Source: Amycolatopsis pittospori (GTDB lineage: Bacteria; Actinomycetota; Actinomycetes; Mycobacteriales; Pseudonocardiaceae). From it: a stretch of 64,000 nucleotides of DNA. Shown piece after piece: positions 27,536 through 35,126 of the stretch. The DNA is taken from positions 1 through 64,000 of the forward strand of contig NZ_JACBXD010000026.1 in the NCBI RefSeq assembly GCF_013870525.1. The letters run 5' to 3'. Within the stretch, counting starts at the first letter, position 1. Each line of letters starts with the position of its first letter. The position numbers and the translations under genes are program-made. The notes beneath the pieces are model-generated. The model was not told the origin of the DNA. It worked only from the letters and a program-made list of their open reading frames with translations, and did not search any database.

Positions 27536-30313
27536 CTAGGACGCGGACAGGGCACCGAGCAGCCGGTCGCAGGCGGCCGCGCTGCTGCGGTTGCCCGCCC
27601 CGGTGAACTGCGACGACGCGCCGGTCAGCACCTTCGTGGCGGCCTGCCGCTCCCCCAGCGTCGTGTAGGTCCGCCCGATGTCGAGCCGGACCTGCGCCGC
27701 GCAGAGTTCGTCGGACAGCGATTCGAGCAGTTCGAGCGCGCGGCGCAGGCACGACATCGCGCCACGCGGGTCCTGCCGCCGCAGGTGCAGTTGTCCTTGC
27801 CGGCGCAGGACGAGTGCCATCCGATGCCGGTCGTCGAGTTCGACGCAAAGCCGCCAAGCCGCGTCCAGTTCCGCTTCGGCCTCGTCGAGCAGCCCGAGTT
27901 CCGTGCTCGCGACGGCGTGCGAGGTGTGGAGATGGGCCATACCGAGCACGTCGCCGATCTCGGTGAAGATCGCCAAGGCGTGTTTCGCCGTCGCCCTCGA
28001 TTCCTCGGGCCGTCCGATCGACCGCGCGACGACACAGAGCCCGGTCAGCGCCCTGGCCTTGCCGGCGGGATCACCGATACGATCGCTGATCCGGTACGAC
28101 TCGTCGAGTGCCTTGGCCGCCTCCTGATAGTCGTCCCAGTAAAGGTGGATCTGGCCGATTCCGCGCAGCAGCGCGGCTTCCCCGCGTGCGCATCCCGACG
28201 TCGTCGCCGCTTCCAGTGCGCGCCGATGGCAGCGAGACCATTCCGCGTACAGTCCACTGTGGTCGAAGTACGAGGCGGCCACTACGGCGATTTCCCAAGC
28301 CAGCTCACCGAGTCCGGCATCGGCAGCGTGGAAGACAGCGGCTTCCAGGGCGGGGAGTTCGGTCTGGAACCACGAAAGCGGTTCGGTCACCGGCGTTTCG
28401 CCGAGCGGGGTACGGACGGCGTCGCCGGGCTCGGGCCGGAGAACGCTGCTGGGCAACCGATCCGCGGCCTTCTCCGCGAGCCAAAGCCACCCGCCGAGTA
28501 CCCGTTCGACGGCGTCCGCGCGTTCGTGCTCCGGCTCGGCGGCGACCTCTTCGACAGCGAAGGCGCGCAAGAAATCGTGTACCCGATAGCGCGGTACACC
28601 GGCTCCGCGCGAGACCGGCTGGATCATATGCCGGTGCCGCAGATCTTCGAGTGCGCCGACGGCGGAATCGGGCTCGCCGCCATCGGCCAGAGCAGCCGCC
28701 CAAGCCGGGAAATCGGCCGCGGGCAGAAGGCCCAGCCTGCGGAAGAGGCGCTGCCGGTCCGGAGCGAGCTGCCGGTAGCCGAGGGAGAGACTGCTGCGGA
28801 CGGCGAGATCCCCGGCCCGCAGCCAATCCAGCCGCCTGCGTTCGACGGAGAGTTCGTCGGCGACGTCGGCGAGTTTCCAGCCGGACCGGTCGCCGATCCG
28901 GCTGGCGACGATCCGCAGCGCCAGCGGGAGGCCCCCGCAGTATTCGAGAACCTGCTGAGCGGCAAGGGATTCCTCGTCGATCTCGGTGAACCTGGAGAGT
29001 AACGCGGCCGCGTCGCCGGGTGGCAGGACGTCGACCGGGACCGGGCGGCCGAGTTCGAGGCCGTCCAAGGCGAATCGGCTCGTGACGAGCACCGCGCAGC
29101 CACCACCGGCGGGCAGCAACGGCCGCAACTGGGCCTCACCGGCGGCGTCGTCGAGGACCAGCAGGACCCGGCGCCCATGGACCAGGCTCCGGAACAGGCC
29201 GGCGCTCTCGTCGACGTCGGCCGGGATCGCGTCGGAGGGAACGCCGAGCGCACGCAGGAAACCGGCGAGCACGGCCTCCGGTGACCGCGGTTCGTTCGTG
29301 GTGCCGCGCAGGGCGGCGAACAGCCTGCCGTCGGGATAGGCGTCGGCGACCTGGTGCGCGAGCCGGACCGCCAGCGAGGACTTCCCGATCCCGCCGGCAC
29401 CGGTGAGCATCAGGACGGGCGGCGTCTCGCGATCCTCGTCCGGCTCCAGTTCGGCCAGCAGTTCCGCGACCAGCGCGTCCCGGCCGACGAAGTCCGGGAT
29501 CCCCGGCGGAAGCTGGCTCGGCACCGAGGATTCGCGATAGGCGGGATACTCGCGCGCCGTCATGCCCGGGCCGTCGCGCAGGATCTCGCCCTGAAGCGCG
29601 CGGATCGCCGGGGACGGCTCGACGCCCAGCTCGTCGACCAGCCTGCGGCGCCACTTCCCGTAGACGTCGAGTGCCTCGGCGGTGCGCCCGGCTCTGGCGA
29701 GCGCGGTCATGAGCTGCCCACAGGTCCGCTCGCGGAACGGGGCGGCGGTCAGCATGTCGCGCAGTTCGGGCACCAGCCGGTCGTGTTCGCCGAGTCTGAG
29801 TTCGGCCTCGGCCCGGTCCTCCAGCACCGAAAGCCGCTGGTCCTCCCAGCGCGCGATGACCTCGGCCGTCACGGGGACTCCGGCGAGCACCGGCCCGCGC
29901 CACAATTCGAGCGCGTCCTGGAATCGCTGGGCCGCCTCGCGATGACATTCGCGGGCGAGCAGTTCACGCCCCTGGGCGGCCAGACAGGCGAACCGGCCGG
30001 CGTCGGTCTCCGGCGGCCTCGCGTTGAGCAGGTACGCGGTTCCCCTGGTCAGGATCGGCTGGTCGCCGTGAGGCGAGCGCAGGGCGCGGCGAAGTCCCGA
30101 GATCAGGCCCTGGACCTGCACTTTCGCCGACGCGGGCGGGACGTCGCCCCAGAGTTCGTCGATGATCCGGTCGCAGGAGACCAGCTGTCCGGCCTCGACC
30201 AGCAGCAAGGCGAAGACCCGGCGTGCCTGCGGCGGACCGAGCGGGAGATCCACCCCTTCCCATTCGGCGGCCGGCTCCCCCAGTAAGCGATAGAAGCGTT
30301 CCCCTGTCCCCAT
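27536..30313 (-). CDS. AfsR/SARP-family regulator (BTAD, NB-ARC, TPR)
   Basis: 925 residues. Domains in order: winged helix (about 1-95, RRVFALLLVEAGQLVSCDRIIDELWG), BTAD (about 100-245), NB-ARC ATPase (about 270-560, Walker A TGAGGIGKSSLA, Walker B RRVLLVLDDA, GGLPLALRIVASRI), and C-terminal TPR-like repeats (about 700-920). Such proteins activate promoters of secondary metabolism or development, with ATP binding as a switch. It is downstream of a kinase gene on the same strand and ends 4 bases from the convergent P1 peptidase gene. A hairpin lies just before its start. Confidence 0.92.
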   Translation of the reverse strand: MGTGERFYRLLGEPAAEWEGVDLPLGPPQARRVFALLLVEAGQLVSCDRIIDELWGDVPPASAKVQVQGLISGLRRALRSPHGDQPILTRGTAYLLNARPPETDAGRFACLAAQGRELLARECHREAAQRFQDALELWRGPVLAGVPVTAEVIARWEDQRLSVLEDRAEAELRLGEHDRLVPELRDMLTAAPFRERTCGQLMTALARAGRTAEALDVYGKWRRRLVDELGVEPSPAIRALQGEILRDGPGMTAREYPAYRESSVPSQLPPGIPDFVGRDALVAELLAELEPDEDRETPPVLMLTGAGGIGKSSLAVRLAHQVADAYPDGRLFAALRGTTNEPRSPEAVLAGFLRALGVPSDAIPADVDESAGLFRSLVHGRRVLLVLDDAAGEAQLRPLLPAGGGCAVLVTSRFALDGLELGRPVPVDVLPPGDAAALLSRFTEIDEESLAAQQVLEYCGGLPLALRIVASRIGDRSGWKLADVADELSVERRRLDWLRAGDLAVRSSLSLGYRQLAPDRQRLFRRLGLLPAADFPAWAAALADGGEPDSAVGALEDLRHRHMIQPVSRGAGVPRYRVHDFLRAFAVEEVAAEPEHERADAVERVLGGWLWLAEKAADRLPSSVLRPEPGDAVRTPLGETPVTEPLSWFQTELPALEAAVFHAADAGLGELAWEIAVVAASYFDHSGLYAEWSRCHRRALEAATTSGCARGEAALLRGIGQIHLYWDDYQEAAKALDESYRISDRIGDPAGKARALTGLCVVARSIGRPEESRATAKHALAIFTEIGDVLGMAHLHTSHAVASTELGLLDEAEAELDAAWRLCVELDDRHRMALVLRRQGQLHLRRQDPRGAMSCLRRALELLESLSDELCAAQVRLDIGRTYTTLGERQAATKVLTGASSQFTGAGNRSSAAACDRLLGALSAS

Positions 30314-30321
30314 GAAGCCCC

Positions 30322-30340
30322 CTTCGATGTGACATCGAAG
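30322..30340. promoter_or_regulatory. Inverted repeat next to the SARP start
   Basis: CTTCGATG and its complement separated by TGA, ending 9 bases upstream of the SARP start codon. It overlaps the expected ribosome-binding region, so it could be an operator or affect translation. Confidence 0.45.
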
Positions 30341-30389
30341 TTCAGAGTGTCACAGCTTGGTGGGCGATGGTGTCATCCGTTCGGGGGAA

Positions 30390-31271
30390 TCAGCGGGTCA
30401 GCGCGAGCAGTTCGTCGATCACCTGCTCCGGACCGCCGTAGGTGACGTGCGCGATGACGAACATGGGCGCGACCACTCGACTCCACTCGAACAGTCTGTC
30501 CCCGTCGAGTCCGCATGCCGTCGCCACCAGCCGGCAACGGGCCTCGACACCCTCGTGTCCGGCGCCGGACACCACGTAGTCGACGGCGTCGAAGCACGGA
30601 TCGCCGACACACGCCTTCGGATCGATCGCGACCAGACCGCGTGACGGGCCGCCGTCCAGGGCGTTCCCGAGGTGCAGGTCGCCGTGCAGCAACACCCGTG
30701 TCGACTGGGTGTCCAGCAAGGTCTCGCAGCGCCGGACGGCGCGCTCCCAGGTGGCCTGGTCGATCCGCGCGCCGATGGCCGGTTCGGACAACCTCCGGCC
30801 GATCCGGCCGAAGGACTCCTCGAACCGGCCGCGTAGATCCGACGGCCAGTGCGGAGGCGCGGGCACGGCATGCAGCGCGGTGAGCAGATCACCCCACAAC
30901 CGTGGCAAGAACTCCTGTTGCAGGTCTTCGGCCTCAGTGCCCGGCCGGACTTCCTCCAGCACCATCGCACCGGCCTCCTCGTCCACGGCCAGCACGGCCG
31001 GAACCCGGCCCGACGGCGCGAACACGCGCAACATCTCGACCTGTTTGGTCAACAGGGCCTTGTCCGGGCTGAGCTTGAGAACCGCGGGTGTCCCGTCGGT
31101 CCATTCACAGCGCAGGGCGACCGAGGAGGCGCCGCTCTCGAAGAGTTCACCAAGCGCGAAGCCCCACCGCGACGCCAGGTGCGCGGCTCGGGCCGGCACC
31201 TCCGCGAGCCACCCCTCGGCATCGGGACCGAAACGGCTCACCAGCCGCGCGCGTACGTCTTCCATGTCCAT
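30390..31271 (-). CDS. Aminoglycoside/hydroxyurea-type phosphotransferase (APH(6)-like kinase)
   Basis: 293 residues. Protein-kinase-like fold: nucleotide-binding lobe with PAVLKLSPD (Lys) and MVLEEVRPGTEAED, catalytic loop RVLLHGDLHLGNAL (about residues 192-205), and metal-binding LVAIDPKACVGDPCFDAVDYV. The HGDLHxxN and IDPK motifs are those of the APH(6)/hydroxyurea kinase branch, which includes streptomycin 6-kinases. It may phosphorylate an antibiotic or a metabolite. It is upstream of the SARP gene on the same strand with a 76-base gap. Confidence 0.85.
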   Translation of the reverse strand: MDMEDVRARLVSRFGPDAEGWLAEVPARAAHLASRWGFALGELFESGASSVALRCEWTDGTPAVLKLSPDKALLTKQVEMLRVFAPSGRVPAVLAVDEEAGAMVLEEVRPGTEAEDLQQEFLPRLWGDLLTALHAVPAPPHWPSDLRGRFEESFGRIGRRLSEPAIGARIDQATWERAVRRCETLLDTQSTRVLLHGDLHLGNALDGGPSRGLVAIDPKACVGDPCFDAVDYVVSGAGHEGVEARCRLVATACGLDGDRLFEWSRVVAPMFVIAHVTYGGPEQVIDELLALTR

Positions 31272-31340
31272 GCCGACAGCTTGCCCAACCGACTTGGCCG
31301 CGTGGCTCGAAAGTGATCCACAAAGTGGCTATGATCGGCT

Positions 31341-31470
31341 CGTGGTGCGATTCCACGGTGCGGCCGTACAGTCGGCCGGTTCCGCCGAAGGGGTGGAACG
31401 ACCCGGTGCGATTCCGGGACCAGGCGGTGAGACCCCGCGTCCCCTGTGTCCGGCCGTCGCCGGGTTTTCT
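31341..31470 (+). promoter_or_regulatory. FMN-riboswitch-like leader with terminator-like hairpin
   Basis: Two blocks each hold GGTGCGATTCC (31344-31354 and 31405-31415), each closed as a hairpin (CGTGG..CCACG at 31341-31357; CCCGG..CCGGG at 31402-31418). Each is followed by a second small hairpin (GGCCG..CGGCC at 31362-31377; GCGG..CCGC at 31424-31438). This is the paired-arm plan of FMN aptamers, and the second block closely resembles the known P4-P5 part. At 31450-31463 CCGGC-CGTC-GCCGG is followed by GTTTT, a possible terminator. The outer P1 helix is not clear, so the element is divergent. Downstream is a flavin-biosynthesis-like gene. Confidence 0.65.
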
Positions 31471-31502
31471 GGGGTACGGCGTCAAAACGGGGTGTTGATT
31501 TC

Positions 31503-32711
31503 ATGTTCACCGGTCGAATCGGCGAGCTGGGTGTCATCGAACAGGTAGAAGGCGACGTGCTGCGTGTGCGGGCGCCGAAGAGCGCGGACCGCGTCCGCGA
31601 TGGCGGATCCGCGTGTGTCAACGGGGTACGGCTCACCGTGCGGCCGGTCGACGGCGTCCTGGAGGCGGTGCTCTCCGCGGAGACCCGTCGCCGGTCGACG
31701 TTCGACACACTCGCGGCCGGGGACGACGTCAACATCGAGACGCCCCTTCAGGTCGGCGACCCGCTGGACGGCCACCTGGTCCAGGGCTACGTCGACGCCG
31801 TCGGCAAGGTGATCCGGATCGACGACGAAGGCGGCGCCCGCCGGATCTGGCTCCGGCCGCCGCAGCGGCTGCTGGACAGGCTGCTCGCGAAGTCCCCGAT
31901 CGCCCTCGACGGCGTCAGCGTGACCATCGCCGAGGTATTGCGTGACCGGATTTCGGTCGTACTGCTCCCGATGACCCGTTCGGCCACCACACTCGGCGAT
32001 CTGAAGGCCGGGGACCGGGTGAACCTGGAACTCGACCTGGTCGGCCGCTTGGTGGAGAAGGCCCCTCCTTCGGAGGTGGGTAAGGCATTGCCTCAGCTGC
32101 CGTGGGCCGGCCGGGTCGACGGACGCGCGGGCGTGGAGAAGGTGCTGCGCCAGCTCGCCGCCGGTGGCGGTGTCATCGTCTGGGACCCGGAAACCGAGGG
32201 CGAGGGCGACGTGATCTTCGCCGGCGCCCGCCTCCGCCCCGAATCGTTCACCTTCCTGCTGACCCAGGTCTGCGGCTTTCCGGCGGTGCCTTGCGCGCCG
32301 GAAGTGCTACGGCGCCTCGAAATCGAGCCCATGCCCGGCGAAGGCGACCGGCAGGGGACGGCTTGGTCGATCCCGGTCGACCTGGCCGCGGGAACGGGCA
32401 CCGGCGTGTCCGCGGCCGAACGTGCCGCCACCGTGCGAAAACTGGCCGATCCGGCCGCGACCGCCGGGGACTTTCTCCGTCCTGGACACGTGTTCCCGCT
32501 CGCCGCCAGGCCAGGTCTGCTCGCCGACCGATCCGGGCACACCGAAGCGACGGTCGCGTTGTGCACCGCCGCCGGCCTCACCCCGGTCGGCGTGTGCTGC
32601 GAAGTGATGAACCCCGACGGCACTATGGCGGGCAGCGCCGACCTCGAAGTCGCGGCGCTGCGCTGGGGAATGCCCATGGTGGATTTGGCCGATCTGAAAG
32701 CGTGGCTTTGA
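31503..32711 (+). CDS. Riboflavin synthase-like / DHBP synthase-like fusion protein
   Basis: 402 residues from ATG 31503. Residues 1-195 are a riboflavin synthase (RibE) double-barrel: MFTG start, VNGVRLTV (37-46), GHLVQGYVD (90-98), then the second repeat. Residues 205-402 are a DHBP synthase (RibB) domain: WDPETEGEGDVIF (227-239), GTGVSAAER, FLRPGHVFPL, RSGHTEA and CCEVMNPDGTMA. Several usual residues differ: Cys of NGxCLTV is Arg43, His of the GHVD motif is Tyr96, and Arg of the DRENEGD motif is Thr231. The domains normally make riboflavin and its four-carbon precursor. Activity is therefore uncertain; a specialised or degenerate role is possible. The thioesterase gene overlaps its stop. 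Confidence 0.85.
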   Translation: MFTGRIGELGVIEQVEGDVLRVRAPKSADRVRDGGSACVNGVRLTVRPVDGVLEAVLSAETRRRSTFDTLAAGDDVNIETPLQVGDPLDGHLVQGYVDAVGKVIRIDDEGGARRIWLRPPQRLLDRLLAKSPIALDGVSVTIAEVLRDRISVVLLPMTRSATTLGDLKAGDRVNLELDLVGRLVEKAPPSEVGKALPQLPWAGRVDGRAGVEKVLRQLAAGGGVIVWDPETEGEGDVIFAGARLRPESFTFLLTQVCGFPAVPCAPEVLRRLEIEPMPGEGDRQGTAWSIPVDLAAGTGTGVSAAERAATVRKLADPAATAGDFLRPGHVFPLAARPGLLADRSGHTEATVALCTAAGLTPVGVCCEVMNPDGTMAGSADLEVAALRWGMPMVDLADLKAWL

Positions 32712-33151
32712 TGACCGCATTGACCCTCGAAGACGCCCGGAAGGGCCTCGCCTCACAACCGTTCAGCGTTCTACTCGGTGCCAGGGTGGCCTCGTTCGGC
32801 GACGGCGCGGCGGCCCTGGAACTCGACATCCGGGAAGACCTGTTGCAGCAGAACGGTTTCGTCCACGGGGGCGTACTCGCCTATGCCGCGGACAACGCGA
32901 TCACCTTCGCGGCCGGGACCACCCTGGGCCCGGCCGTCCTCACCGGCGGATTCAGCATCAACTATCTCCGGCCGGCGCAAGGAATCCGGCTCGTGGCGAA
33001 GGCACAGGTCCTGCACAACGGCCGTCGGCAGGCCACCTGCCGTTGTGATCTCTACGTGGTCGGCCAGGACGGGACCATGACACTCAGTGCCGCGGCACAA
33101 GGGAGCGTGGTGACCAGGAATCGCCCGGCCCCTGATTCACGCGGGGAGTGA
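32711..33151 (+). CDS. PaaI-type hotdog-fold thioesterase
   Basis: 146 residues, start overlapping the fusion gene stop (TGATGA). A single hotdog domain with NGFVHGGVLAYAADNAITFAA, the PaaI HGG...D pattern, and GFSINYLRPAQGIRLVAKAQVLHNGRRQA. It would hydrolyse an acyl- or aroyl-CoA or carrier thioester in the cytoplasm. Coupling to the flavin-like fusion is unusual and the shared pathway is not known to me. Confidence 0.85.
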   Translation: MTALTLEDARKGLASQPFSVLLGARVASFGDGAAALELDIREDLLQQNGFVHGGVLAYAADNAITFAAGTTLGPAVLTGGFSINYLRPAQGIRLVAKAQVLHNGRRQATCRCDLYVVGQDGTMTLSAAAQGSVVTRNRPAPDSRGE

Positions 33152-33154
33152 CGT

Positions 33155-33203
33155 CGGCGCGAGCGGGTTCTTCGCCGGATGTCCGAAGAACCCGCTCGCG
33201 CCG
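33155..33203. terminator. Bidirectional palindrome between thioesterase and protease genes
   Basis: Perfect 20-base arms (33155-33174 and 33184-33203) with a 9-base loop between convergent genes. An outer pair CTGATTCACG / CGTGAATCAG (33132-33141, 33216-33225) lengthens the structure. Confidence 0.8.
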
Positions 33204-33221
33204 GGTTTCGCTTGCCGTGAA

Positions 33222-35039
33222 TCAGAGTGCGATGGTCCATCGTTCGAGGGTGCCGGTATCGCCGGGGCCACCGTCGTGGATGGACAGGGTCCAGGTTCCG
33301 CTCGCTCGTTCGGTGGTCTGGATGTTGTAGGTGGTGGTGCCGGCGAGGGGGTGGCAGGTGTAGCCGCCGTAGCGGTGGATCACGTGGTTCTGGCCTGATG
33401 GGCCGGTGAGGGTGATGTCGAGATCTTCGATGCAGCTGTGGCTCGCGTTGATGGTCAGGGTGAGTGGAGTGCGGGCGGTTCCGGCGGCGGTGGAGGTCAC
33501 CTTGCCGGCGGTGGTCTGGAAGTCGCGGATGGGGGCGTTCGCCGTGGCGGTGAAGGTGCGGCTGGTGTCGTTGGCGCTGGTTTGGACGGTGACAGGCGCG
33601 CTGGCGGCGGAGAGATTTCCGTTGGCATCAACGGCTTTGACGGTGAAGGTGTAGGTCGAGGCGGGGGCGAGGTCGCCGACGGTGGCCTTGGTGGTGGTAC
33701 TGGTCGCGGCGAGGGTGGTGCCGTTGTAGATCCGGTAGCCGGTCACGCCGACATTGTCGGTGGAGGCGTTCCATTCGAGGGTCGCCGTGTTCGAGGTGAT
33801 GCCGGCGGCGCGGAGGGACGTCGGGGTCGTAGGTGCTTGGCCGTCCCCGGACCCGGCCGCGGTGTGGAGGGTCAGTCCCCATTTGCCGAGCGCCTCCCGG
33901 ACCGGCTGGAACAGGGATTGGTCGCGGGCGCCTCCCGGCGAACAGGAGGAGTAGCCGCCGGAGTGCAGCCCGACGGCGCGGGTACCGGCGAGCCAGGCTC
34001 CTCCGGAGTCACCGGGGAGTGAGCAGGCGGTGGTGTGGGTGATTCCTTCGAGGGTGGCCATGGTGTAGACCACTGTCTGGTCGACGGCGGTCACCTTGCC
34101 GCATTGCCACCCGGTGGTGACACCCGCGTGACAGACGGCCTGGTTGACCAGAGGATCCGTGGCACCGGTGACCTCGACCGCCGGGCCGCCGGAGGTGTTC
34201 ACCGAGGACGAGAGCCCCCAAGACGGCTCGGTGACGCCGACCAGTCCCATATCTCCTTCGCGACCGAAGACACTGTGTGTGCCGCCGACGTTGGAGGTGC
34301 CGATCCTGTTCTGCTGGCCGTCGCTCCCCCAGGCCGGTTGATCCACGTCGTTGGTGCAGTGCCCGGCGGTCAGGAAATGCTTGCCGCCTCCGCCGTCGGT
34401 GGCCGGGAATCCGATCGAACAGTTCGCTTCGCCGCCGGGAAGCCACCGGCCGCCGGGCCGCACGTCGCCACCTTGCGGGCTCGGGCGTTCGGTCACATAG
34501 GTGATGCGCACCCCGTCACCGAGGCCTGCGACGTCCTTGCCGAACTTTTCGCTGATCCGGTCGTGGGCGGCCGCGGTGATCCGTACGGTGACGGTGTCGG
34601 TGACCGGATCGATGCCCCATCCGGTCAGGCCCGGCACTCCCCCGGCGGCGAGACGTGCGACGTCCGAACTCAGCCGCCTGAGTTCGGCGCGGTCGCGAGT
34701 GACCTTCACCGGCGTGGCGCCCAACGCCGCGGTCTGGGCGGCCGCCTGGTCGTCGGTGACGGCGACCAGCAGCCTTCCGGTCGCTTCGTCGAGCCACGAG
34801 CCAGGGCTCTGTTCGCGGATCCGCGCGGGGAGGGAGCGGTTGATCTCTTCGGCCGCGTCCTGTGCCAGAAGCCGGGCGGCGGCCGCGTCGTGACTGATCC
34901 CGAGGTCGCGGGACAGCGCGTCGAGCATCGTTGCGGGCGGGGCACCGGGCGGCTGCGCGGGGAGTACGGCGGCCGCCGGTAGCGCGGTCAGGACGAGGGT
35001 GGCCGTGCTGAGGAGCGCGGCGAGAGTGGATATGCGCAT
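33222..35039 (-). CDS. Secreted S1-family (alpha-lytic-like) serine protease with FN3 and P domains
   Basis: 605 residues. Signal peptide (STLAALLSTATLVLTALPAAA). A propeptide follows (about 30-185), then the S1 domain (about 195-395) with the triad visible as TAGHC (His), REGDMGLVGV (Asp) and LPGDSGGAW (Ser). A fibronectin type III domain (about 405-490) precedes a proprotein-convertase-like P domain (about 500-605, IEDLDITLTGPSGQNHVIHR). The propeptide suggests streptogrisin-style folding and self-release. It is downstream of, and probably co-expressed with, the subtilisin-like gene at 35127. Confidence 0.92.
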   Translation of the reverse strand: MRISTLAALLSTATLVLTALPAAAVLPAQPPGAPPATMLDALSRDLGISHDAAAARLLAQDAAEEINRSLPARIREQSPGSWLDEATGRLLVAVTDDQAAAQTAALGATPVKVTRDRAELRRLSSDVARLAAGGVPGLTGWGIDPVTDTVTVRITAAAHDRISEKFGKDVAGLGDGVRITYVTERPSPQGGDVRPGGRWLPGGEANCSIGFPATDGGGGKHFLTAGHCTNDVDQPAWGSDGQQNRIGTSNVGGTHSVFGREGDMGLVGVTEPSWGLSSSVNTSGGPAVEVTGATDPLVNQAVCHAGVTTGWQCGKVTAVDQTVVYTMATLEGITHTTACSLPGDSGGAWLAGTRAVGLHSGGYSSCSPGGARDQSLFQPVREALGKWGLTLHTAAGSGDGQAPTTPTSLRAAGITSNTATLEWNASTDNVGVTGYRIYNGTTLAATSTTTKATVGDLAPASTYTFTVKAVDANGNLSAASAPVTVQTSANDTSRTFTATANAPIRDFQTTAGKVTSTAAGTARTPLTLTINASHSCIEDLDITLTGPSGQNHVIHRYGGYTCHPLAGTTTYNIQTTERASGTWTLSIHDGGPGDTGTLERWTIAL

Positions 35040-35126
35040 GGTCGTCTCCTGAGTGGGCAGGGCGGGGGCGGGGTCCCCGGGGATGCGGGGACCCCGCCGG
35101 TCACGCTCGGGGAAAGGCCGGGCCGG

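Noticed and set aside
31341..31470. Cobalamin riboswitch
   Set aside because: GGTG...ATTCC parts resemble it superficially, but no B12 box is present and the downstream genes are flavin-related; FMN fits better.
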